A stretch of DNA of 43,577 nt. It comes from Desulfobacterales bacterium RIFOXYA12_FULL_46_15 (GTDB lineage Bacteria > Desulfobacterota > Desulfobacteria > Desulfobacterales > Desulfobacteraceae). Below the pieces are notes generated by a model, which saw nothing but the letters and a program-made list of their open reading frames with translations, searched no databases and was not told the origin of the DNA. Of the stretch, positions 32,430 through 39,840 are shown in pieces. The translations under genes and the position numbers were made by a program. The stretch covers positions 3,589-47,165 of the forward strand of contig MGTJ01000105.1 in NCBI GenBank assembly GCA_001799395.1, in the 5' to 3' direction. The first letter of the stretch is position 1. Every line of letters begins with the position of its first letter.

Positions 32430-34865
32430 ATGATGCCGGGAAAAAAATCTAAAAACTCAGGAAATCATGAAGTACAACAAATTCTTGATCTTGCTGTGAG
32501 CTGCAAATTATTAACGCCTGCACAGGAAAAAGAAATCCTGCCAAGGCTTATGGATGTCCAAGGGAAAAACACGGACAAATCCACGGCCCGGTTCCTTTTC
32601 AAGGAAAAAGTCCTTCCAAAAGACAAGATTGAATTTCTGTTTACGGTTAAACATCACCTGGATATTCTGATGAAGGACAAGATGTTTGGAAAACTCGGGG
32701 TTGCCAATGAATTCGTCAGCCAGGAAAAGGTGGACAAGGCCCTGGATCTCCAGGTCGAATTATTCAGGAAAAATAAAAAAAGCGTTAAGATAGGGGATAT
32801 CCTGGAGAATATCCGGGAAATTACCCCTGCCAATAAAACAGCCATCCTCCTGACCCAGGACCGTATACGGGATGAGCTTCTGGCTGAAGCCCTGCATACA
32901 ATCGCTGTCACTGAAATCGAAAAAATGGAAATCAACAAGAGGTTCGGCGCCATTGCGGTAAAAAAAGAGATGATTACCGTAAAACAGCTAAAAAGCGCAT
33001 TAATCCTCCAGGAAAAAGAATTAAAAGAGAAAGGGGCCAAACGATACCTGGGTGAAATATTAAAGGAACTCTTCAGTATTTCGGATCAGGATATCCTGCA
33101 TATTCTGAAAATCCAGAAAGCTTTTGAGACAAAACGGTTAAATCTGAAACAAAAACTTCACCAGTATCATTCTGAGAAAAAATCCAATGAAGCCCTGGAC
33201 GGGTTTTTTGAATTCCGGGTCTCGGCCGATGCGCTCAAGGCATGGATCAAACGGATAAAAATATCTTCAACCCCTGTTAAATTACCGGCCCTGATGAACT
33301 GGCTGGCCCTGGCCGGCATAAAATCAGGTTTCTGCGAGCACAGGGAGATCATCGCATATTTACAGAAAAATCAACCCGGCGATGAACTCCTGATTGCCAA
33401 GGGATTTCCTCCTGAAAATCATAAACCGGAGTCGGCTGAATTCTTTTTTAAGGTGGAGGATCCGGTTGAAGAGGCACCGGATATTAAAAAAGAGTCAGGG
33501 GTTAAAAAAGGGTTTGTCCTTGCCGGGGTAATTCCCCGTGAAGATGGAAAACCAGGGAAAAACGTATTTGGCCGGTCCATTCCCATACCGGATATTCCTG
33601 ATCTTGGTTTGAGCTGCGGGGAAGGGGTAATCAGAAAAGGCAATGAATTTATTGCAGATATAGACGGGATTCCCGGTTTATACAAACACCGGACTCTTTT
33701 TGTCATGCCGGTGGTTCAAAATGTTTCAAACCGTGAAATCAATGGGGATATTACCAAAGACACGGGTGAATCCTATCTTTCCTGTATCCTGAAACTAAAA
33801 GGCAATATTGCCCGGGGGGTAACCGTATCCTGCCATGATTTATTCATTGAAGGCGATATCCTGGGGAATGCCGTGGCTACAGGTGATATTGAGGTGAAAG
33901 GAGGTATCGGAAAAATTGCCGGACCTGTTGAAACAATTTCTGACCAGGCTCTTGTCACTGCAAAGGGAAGTGTTCATGTCAGTAAAAATATAATCAATGC
34001 CGGGGTATTTGCGGGAAAAGGGCTTTATGCTCCCAATTGCGATATCGTGGCCTCGGAAATATCATCATTTCAGAATATTGTGGTAAAAAATGTATTTTCC
34101 GCAAAAGAGAAGACTTCGGTACTAAAAATCGGCAGTGAAAATTTTTTTAAGATAGATGGGATCAATACGGCTGTTACTGAAAAGATAAATGCCCTGAACA
34201 AACTTTTATGCAAAGAGGAACAGGAACAACTGTCAAAGGAATTGATGGAACAGGTCCAGGTCCAGAACGGATATATGGAAAAACAGAATGTGATTTCCTG
34301 TCTGAAGGAGATCCTGGAAGACCCTGATTCGGCATCTGTTAAAGACATATCAGCTAAAGTCAAGGCTGCTTATGGAAAAGACAAGGATTTTGTCATTCCC
34401 GGGGGAACAAAAGCCTATGCATTCATGGAAAAAATTATTCTGAAATTAAAGGGACTCAATGAAAAGGATCAGGGTCAATACGTCAGGGAATTATTGGACA
34501 GCATTTCCAACCTGTATAAGGCAGCCGTAAAAGCAACCGAGGAGATTGAAAAAAAATATGAGGCCGGATCAAAATCCATACAGGCATCCATAGAAACAGC
34601 CGGGGAAGAGATTACCGGCATAAGAAAACAGATAGAAGAACTTCAGTCCCAAAAGGACCTCTTGTTGTTAAACCAGGAAAAGTCCGAGGCCATGGGCGAA
34701 CCGGTTATAAAAGTGAAAAACCGGGTGGATGCAGGCACCCTGATCAAAGGCGAAAGATCGGAACTTAAAATTGAAACCGCCGTTCATGGGGTTTCCATCA
34801 AAGAAGAAGACGGAAAAACCTCAAAGGAGGGTCCAAGAATTGTCATTGAAGGCTATTTTGAATAA
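32430..34865 (+). CDS. FapA-type (DUF342) protein with MshEN-like N-terminal repeats
   Basis: The 811-residue protein has no receiver. Residues about 85-235 contain four 24-residue MshEN-like motifs in two pairs, each with (L/F/I)G at positions 2-3, Leu/Ile/Val near 17 and Gln at 24; the clearest is RFGAIAVKKEMITVKQLKSA. The FapA N-domain (about 255-390) and a beta-helix (about 395-570) with regular GDI, GNI and GSV turns follow. A coiled coil (about 575-765) and a final beta segment with AGTLIKGERSE complete it. It is a divergent paralogue of the two minus-strand FapA proteins. Its last bases contain the ribosome site and start of the next gene, so the two are coupled. Confidence 0.9.
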   Translation: MMPGKKSKNSGNHEVQQILDLAVSCKLLTPAQEKEILPRLMDVQGKNTDKSTARFLFKEKVLPKDKIEFLFTVKHHLDILMKDKMFGKLGVANEFVSQEKVDKALDLQVELFRKNKKSVKIGDILENIREITPANKTAILLTQDRIRDELLAEALHTIAVTEIEKMEINKRFGAIAVKKEMITVKQLKSALILQEKELKEKGAKRYLGEILKELFSISDQDILHILKIQKAFETKRLNLKQKLHQYHSEKKSNEALDGFFEFRVSADALKAWIKRIKISSTPVKLPALMNWLALAGIKSGFCEHREIIAYLQKNQPGDELLIAKGFPPENHKPESAEFFFKVEDPVEEAPDIKKESGVKKGFVLAGVIPREDGKPGKNVFGRSIPIPDIPDLGLSCGEGVIRKGNEFIADIDGIPGLYKHRTLFVMPVVQNVSNREINGDITKDTGESYLSCILKLKGNIARGVTVSCHDLFIEGDILGNAVATGDIEVKGGIGKIAGPVETISDQALVTAKGSVHVSKNIINAGVFAGKGLYAPNCDIVASEISSFQNIVVKNVFSAKEKTSVLKIGSENFFKIDGINTAVTEKINALNKLLCKEEQEQLSKELMEQVQVQNGYMEKQNVISCLKEILEDPDSASVKDISAKVKAAYGKDKDFVIPGGTKAYAFMEKIILKLKGLNEKDQGQYVRELLDSISNLYKAAVKATEEIEKKYEAGSKSIQASIETAGEEITGIRKQIEELQSQKDLLLLNQEKSEAMGEPVIKVKNRVDAGTLIKGERSELKIETAVHGVSIKEEDGKTSKEGPRIVIEGYFE
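34825..34842 (+). promoter_or_regulatory. Ribosome binding site and TTG start inside the fapA-type gene end
   Basis: AGGAGG at 34825-34830 is followed nine bases later by TTG at 34840. It decides the start of the membrane protein, which otherwise would have to begin 69 bases further up inside the FapA-type gene. Confidence 0.65.
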
Positions 34866-35562
34866 ATTGAACCTGAAAAAAAAGAAACAGATGGCTGTTT
34901 CAATGGGTCTTATGTTTGTGATGATTGCAGGAGCAGCGTTTTTTTTTTATTTTTCCGACCGGGCAGAACCGGAAGACAATCTCCCGCCGATCATCAAACA
35001 AATCATGGTGTTAAATGAGGATGTCAGAAAAACAACGATCGAGATCTACGCTGCAATGGGAAAACTTGACAGCCTCGGCATGGTCCAGTCCAGGCAGACG
35101 GATATTGAGTCGGGCATCAAAACCATCGGCATCCTGAGGGATCTGGCTGAAAAGAATCAGGGCGCCATTGACCGGCTGATTCATTTTATTGAAGACCATT
35201 CGGATTTTGTCCACCGGAAAAACCTTTCCTGGGTATTTGCCGTTAATGAATTTTACAGGGACCCATATTTCATAGAGCACAACCAGAGCCAGGCTGACTA
35301 TTTTGCGGCATTTGAAACCCTTCTGACCTATACGGGTAAGAATTTTTTAAATATTATGGAAATCAGAAGCCGGGCACATATGGTCAATTATGACGCCTAT
35401 TATCTGAGATACCGTAAAGCAGCCGACGGTTATAACCGTTTCAATAAAAAGAGGATTGAATTTGAGAGGGCTTTTGTCGAAGAGCACCCTGATGTCAAAC
35501 CCTTTCTTCCCGGCACTCATCAGGCCGGTGATTTCAGGTTCTGGGATAAATTTTCCCTTTGA
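34840..35562 (+). CDS. Single-pass membrane protein of unknown function in the FapA operon
   Basis: The 240-residue protein begins with a lysine-rich segment (LNKLNLKKKKQ), then one membrane helix (about 18-38), with the remainder predicted outside the cytoplasm. The external part is helical in its first half (about 45-130) and aromatic-rich later (WVFAVNEFYRDPYFIEH, YDAYYLRYRKAADGYNRF). I do not recognise a family. The TTG start at 34840 is supported by a perfect AGGAGG; the alternative start at 34771 would overlap the FapA gene by 95 bp. Coupling to a FapA-type protein suggests it may anchor that soluble protein to the inner membrane, which is inference. Its stop is 9 bp from the convergent EAL gene. 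Confidence 0.8.
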   Translation: MSLKAILNKLNLKKKKQMAVSMGLMFVMIAGAAFFFYFSDRAEPEDNLPPIIKQIMVLNEDVRKTTIEIYAAMGKLDSLGMVQSRQTDIESGIKTIGILRDLAEKNQGAIDRLIHFIEDHSDFVHRKNLSWVFAVNEFYRDPYFIEHNQSQADYFAAFETLLTYTGKNFLNIMEIRSRAHMVNYDAYYLRYRKAADGYNRFNKKRIEFERAFVEEHPDVKPFLPGTHQAGDFRFWDKFSL

Positions 35563-35571
35563 TGCAGGGCG

Positions 35572-37815
35572 TTAAAAATTATCCGTCAAACTGGGAAAAT
35601 CATCTGCCGGTACAGGCGGGCTGAACAGATAGCCTTGTATGATATCGCACTCGTGGTTTTTTAAAAATTCCAATTGATGCTCATCTTCAACCCCTTCGGC
35701 AATGACTTTTAAATTCAGATTATGGGCCATGGCTATCATGGTTTTTACAATTACGGCATCATTCTGGTTAGTTACAACATTTCTGATGAATGAAATGTCT
35801 ATTTTCAGCGCATCAAGCGGAAGTTTTTGAAGATATCCGAGAGAAGAATAACCTGAACCGAAATCGTCCAGCATAATTTTAACCCCGTTTTTTTTAAGCT
35901 CGTTTAAATTACGGATCGCTCTCTCAGGATCAACCATGATGGTTGTCTCAGTTATCTCCAGCTCAAGGTGTCTGGGGTTAAGCCCGGTCTTTTTTAGAGC
36001 AGATAAAACAGTTTGAACAAAATCTTTCTGCCCGAATTGTACCCCGGATACATTTACAGCCACCCCGATCTCTTTCATGCCGGCTTCCTGCCATTTTTTG
36101 TTCTGATGACAGGCAGTTTCCAGTACAAAATTATCAATCGGGATGATAAGGCCGTTTGTTTCTGCCAAAGGGATAAATTCTGCCGGAGGGATGAGTTTCC
36201 CATCTGCTTTTCTCCAGCGGACAAGAGCTTCCATCCCAACTATTTTTCTTGTATTCAGGTCTATCTTGGGTTGATAGAAAAGCAAAAACTCCTGCCGGTC
36301 AATGGCTTTGCGAAGATCGGTTTCCAGATCCAAAAGTGCTATGGCGGTTTTATTCATAGAGTCTGAATAGAACCCGAAATTGTTCTTTCCCTTTTTTTTG
36401 ACAGAATCCAATGCAGCTTCCACATTCTTGAAAAGGATATCGACATCATTGCCGTCATCAGGATACATGGCAATACCAATGCTGGCGGTAAGATACACCT
36501 CATGGCCCTCCAGGTTATAAACCCCGGATAATTCATTGAGCATACGTTTGGCTATGGGGCCGGCCTTACAAATATTGTTGATATCATGTAACAATACCGT
36601 AAAATGATCTCCCCCCATCCGTATGATATGGGATTCTTCCTCAGGACCCCTTGCCACACAATCACTTTTTCGTAAAACAGCCGATAACCTGGCGGAAACA
36701 ATCTTAAGACATTCATCCCCTATATTATGCCCAAGGCTTTTATTAATTCTGCCAAAATTATCCAAATCAATAAGCATAAGGGCAAATGACTGCCGTTGAC
36801 GGTTTGCATATTGGATTGTTTTTTTTATAAATTCATAAAAAAAATGGCGGTTGGGCAGATCCGTCAGGCTGTCGTAAAAGGCTAACAAATGAACCCGGTC
36901 TTCTGATTTTTTCCGTTCTATGCCTAACGCTATCTTGTCTGAAATCGAAGCCAGTGCATTTAAAACAGACTGGCGGAGCGGTTCTTTTGAGAACATTGCC
37001 ATAACCCCGACCAATCTGTCCTCAACAATTAAAGGATGCCCGGCAAAAGAAACCATTCCCTCTTGTTTTGCCCAATCCGGGTTGCTTATCTGAGGGTCGC
37101 CGATTACTTCATTGGTCAGGTGCGGTTTTTTCTCCTTGGCAATCCTGCCGATTTTAAATTTACCGACAGGTATAAATTGATGATTTCCTTTTATATTGGT
37201 ATACATCCCGGCACTTGCCGTTAATTCAAGGATGTTTTTTTTTTCATCAAAGACCCAGATTCGTGCAAAAGCTGCTTCAAGGTATTTTACAATAGATTCC
37301 GTGCAATATTGTAACAGGCTTTTCAAATCTTTTTTTTGAACAAGAATCGAACTGATTTCAGCAGCCAGCAGCGCCTCCCGGGTCCTTTCCCTTACTATTT
37401 CCTCCAGGGAAAGAGTCTGCCGGATAATTTCATCATGATATGCTTTTAATCTAAGGCAATTGTTTATCCTCGCAAGCAGATCCCCCTGGTTTAACGGCTT
37501 GTTTAACAGATCGGCAGCCCCCATTTCAAGGGCCTTTAATTTTAAATCACTGTCCAATGCGCCGGTCATCATGATAACAGGTATTGTCTGTGTTTTTTTG
37601 TTTGCCTGTAAACTGTTCAACAGATCAAAACCTGTTTTCCCGGCCATTTTAATATCAGTGATAATCGTATCAAATTCATTCTCTTCCATGATTTCAAATG
37701 CCTTTTCCACGCTTATGGCAAAAAACATGTTCCATTTATGGTTCTGTTTGTGAAGCAGGCGTTTGATACTGTCCAAAAAGATGGAATCATCATCAACAAA
37801 AAGTATTTTTTTCAT
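35572..37815 (-). CDS. Receiver-GAF-GGDEF(degenerate)-EAL cyclic-di-GMP phosphodiesterase
   Basis: The 747-residue protein has a receiver (about 1-125; Asp 54, with MAGKTG where MPxMxG is usual), a GAF domain (about 150-300), a GGDEF domain (about 305-485) and an EAL domain (about 492-740). The cyclase signature reads GGDHF at 401-405, so the catalytic Glu is missing and synthesis of c-di-GMP is unlikely. The EAL domain keeps its metal and catalytic set: EAL at 529-531, Asn 588, Glu 620, Asp 650/651, Lys 671, Glu 707 and Gln 727. It should hydrolyse c-di-GMP to pGpG. The GAF and GGDEF parts may be regulatory. It is convergent with the FapA operon and 6 bp downstream of a receiver-kinase on the same strand. 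Confidence 0.94.
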   Translation of the reverse strand: MKKILFVDDDSIFLDSIKRLLHKQNHKWNMFFAISVEKAFEIMEENEFDTIITDIKMAGKTGFDLLNSLQANKKTQTIPVIMMTGALDSDLKLKALEMGAADLLNKPLNQGDLLARINNCLRLKAYHDEIIRQTLSLEEIVRERTREALLAAEISSILVQKKDLKSLLQYCTESIVKYLEAAFARIWVFDEKKNILELTASAGMYTNIKGNHQFIPVGKFKIGRIAKEKKPHLTNEVIGDPQISNPDWAKQEGMVSFAGHPLIVEDRLVGVMAMFSKEPLRQSVLNALASISDKIALGIERKKSEDRVHLLAFYDSLTDLPNRHFFYEFIKKTIQYANRQRQSFALMLIDLDNFGRINKSLGHNIGDECLKIVSARLSAVLRKSDCVARGPEEESHIIRMGGDHFTVLLHDINNICKAGPIAKRMLNELSGVYNLEGHEVYLTASIGIAMYPDDGNDVDILFKNVEAALDSVKKKGKNNFGFYSDSMNKTAIALLDLETDLRKAIDRQEFLLFYQPKIDLNTRKIVGMEALVRWRKADGKLIPPAEFIPLAETNGLIIPIDNFVLETACHQNKKWQEAGMKEIGVAVNVSGVQFGQKDFVQTVLSALKKTGLNPRHLELEITETTIMVDPERAIRNLNELKKNGVKIMLDDFGSGYSSLGYLQKLPLDALKIDISFIRNVVTNQNDAVIVKTMIAMAHNLNLKVIAEGVEDEHQLEFLKNHECDIIQGYLFSPPVPADDFPSLTDNF

Positions 37816-37821
37816 TTTTGA

Positions 37822-39078
37822 TTATTCCCGGGTAATCAAAGGCAGGCGGATAAAAAAAGTCGTACCTTTGCCCTGAGCGGTTTCAAATTCAATCTCACCC
37901 TTATGCCGGTCTACGACCACTGAACGGGCAATGGCAAGTCCCTGTCCGGTTCCCTTGCCGATCTCCTTGGTGGTAAAAAAGGGATTGAATATTTTGGATT
38001 TTATATCTTCAGGAATGCCTGCGCCGGTATCACTGACGGCAATTTCAATCCAATTGCCCAGCTTTTGGGTCTTGATTTTTATTTTCCCCTTTGGGGAGGA
38101 ATCGCATTTTAACTGGTCGGATACGGCATGGCCGGCATTGATTATCAGATTTAAAAAAACCTGGTTTAATTCACCAGGGTTGCAGAACGCTTCCGGAAGG
38201 GTTTCATCCAGGTCCAGAACAAGATCGGCAATATATTTCCACTCGTTTTTTGAAATAATGGCTGCATTTTTAATGCACTGATTCAGATCTGTATAAACAT
38301 GTTCTGTTTTGCCCGGGTGGGCAAAATCTTTCATGGCTTTAACAATGTTTCTGATGTTCCGGATTCCCTCCAGGGTCTGGTCAATGGCCTTTGGCATCTC
38401 TTCGGCCATATATTCAAGATCATCCATATTCAACATGGAACGAATCTGATCCGGAAGTGATGGGCCCGGGGAATCATTTCGGGCTGATCCGGACAGGCTT
38501 TTCAGGTGGCTGAGAATCTCGTTTAAATCCTGGAAACTATCTTTGATAAAGGCTACATTATCAGCAATATACTGAATGGGGGTGTTTATTTCATGGGCAA
38601 TTCCTGCAGAAAGCTGGCCTAAGGATTCAAATTTCTGTGACTGGGCCAATTCTTTGTGGGATTTCAATAAATCTTCCTTAAGCTGCCTTTCCCTTAACAC
38701 TCTTTTCACCCTTAACAGGATTTCACCCGGACCAAAGGGCTTTTGAACAAAATCGCAGGCACCGGCACCCACAATATGGTCGTAGCTATATTCATCAATC
38801 CGGCCGGTCATGGCAATGACATCAGCCGGTAAATATTCTGCAATTTTTTTAATCAGCTCGGTTCCATCCATTTTCGGCATGACAATGTCTGTGATGACAA
38901 TATCAAAAAAGGATTCCAGCAAGATTGAAAATGCCTCTTCCCCATCAGATGCAAAACAGATCTCATACCCTTCCGGTTCCAGGGCTCTTGCCACAAGCTT
39001 TCGGATTGGCGGTTCATCATCGACAATAAGAATCCTGACCTGGTTTGAATTGAAAACCGGTAAATTATTGTTTGACAT
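37822..39078 (-). CDS. Receiver-histidine kinase protein, upstream of the EAL gene
   Basis: The 418-residue soluble protein has an intact receiver (about 14-130; Asp 20/21, Asp 64 in ITDIVMPKMDG, Lys 113). The kinase core has His 162 in SAGIAHEINTPIQY, and the HATPase domain (about 285-415) has NAGHAV, SDTGAGI and GTGQGLA boxes. The second ATG at 39078 is preferred to that at 39087, because GGGGAG lies nine bases before it and directly abuts the first. The EAL gene begins 6 bp after its stop, so these form a two-gene operon. The kinase is a plausible controller of the EAL protein's receiver, which is inference. Confidence 0.92.
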   Translation of the reverse strand: MSNNNLPVFNSNQVRILIVDDEPPIRKLVARALEPEGYEICFASDGEEAFSILLESFFDIVITDIVMPKMDGTELIKKIAEYLPADVIAMTGRIDEYSYDHIVGAGACDFVQKPFGPGEILLRVKRVLRERQLKEDLLKSHKELAQSQKFESLGQLSAGIAHEINTPIQYIADNVAFIKDSFQDLNEILSHLKSLSGSARNDSPGPSLPDQIRSMLNMDDLEYMAEEMPKAIDQTLEGIRNIRNIVKAMKDFAHPGKTEHVYTDLNQCIKNAAIISKNEWKYIADLVLDLDETLPEAFCNPGELNQVFLNLIINAGHAVSDQLKCDSSPKGKIKIKTQKLGNWIEIAVSDTGAGIPEDIKSKIFNPFFTTKEIGKGTGQGLAIARSVVVDRHKGEIEFETAQGKGTTFFIRLPLITRE

Positions 39079-39219
39079 AGAAATCATCTCCCCATATGGT
39101 TTCTTCAGTAATTATGGGCATTATATGTATTGCTGCGAATGGATAATAAAGATAAGATCATACTGATTTATTAAGAGGTGTTTGTCAATGATAGATTATA
39201 TGGCTATGGTCAATATTAC

Positions 39220-39840
39220 ATGATGAATGATAAAATCGATAAAATAAATTTTCTGGATCTTGAATCACTTGATCCTTGTGATGTGATGTCCAGGACCGGC
39301 TGCGAATTTGATCCGGCAACCCGCCAATACCGGGTAAATATCTGGGGGCACCCCTATTGCGCGGATTTGGAAAAATATGAAGTGAGGCCTTGCGGGACGG
39401 GTCTTAAAACCTATCATGATTATCTGTACATTTTTATCCTGCATTTTTTGATAAAATCAAAATCTCTTCCCCCTGAAGGGAAATGGGTGTCTGAAAAGGA
39501 TATTAAAGGCGGGGCGGCCTTTTTCAGGGGGCCGCATACCCTGCCGTCGGAATGGATCAGCAAACGGTTTGGAAACAATATTAAAGCATTCAGGGATGCC
39601 TGCGAAAAACTGGGAGGCGTCCCCCTGACCCTTGCGGATGCAGCATTTTCATTTCAGATCACCCCGGCAATACCCGTGGCAGTGCTTTACTGGCAGGGAG
39701 ACGAGGATTTCCCCTGTGAAACAAAGCTTTTGTTTGACAGGAGCATCGAGCTTCACCTGCCGCTGGATATTATTTTTGCACTGGCGGTTGAGGTCTGCCA
39801 TGGGGTTATCCAGTCCCCCCTTTTATTTCAAAGCGGTTAA
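39220..39840 (+). CDS. DUF3786 family protein
   Basis: The protein has about 206 residues from ATG 39220. The C-terminal part has the DUF3786 pattern: WVSEKDIKGGAAFFRGPHTLP, a conserved ADAAFSFQITPAIPVAVLYWQGDEDFP and LLFDRSIELHLPLDIIFALA. Cysteines at PCDV, TGCEF, PYCAD and RPCGTG in the N-terminal part could bind metal or a cluster. The family is common in sulfate reducers, methanogens and other strict anaerobes, sometimes beside corrinoid or C1 enzymes; its function is unknown. The start is uncertain: GTG 39178 is also open, and neither has a good ribosome site. Its end overlaps the convergent GcvT-GlyA gene by 18 bp. Confidence 0.8.
   Translation: MMNDKIDKINFLDLESLDPCDVMSRTGCEFDPATRQYRVNIWGHPYCADLEKYEVRPCGTGLKTYHDYLYIFILHFLIKSKSLPPEGKWVSEKDIKGGAAFFRGPHTLPSEWISKRFGNNIKAFRDACEKLGGVPLTLADAAFSFQITPAIPVAVLYWQGDEDFPCETKLLFDRSIELHLPLDIIFALAVEVCHGVIQSPLLFQSG

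Noticed and set aside
34771-34839. Upstream start for the single-pass membrane protein
   Set aside because: It would give a 95-bp overlap with the FapA-type gene, whereas TTG 34840 has an ideal AGGAGG.
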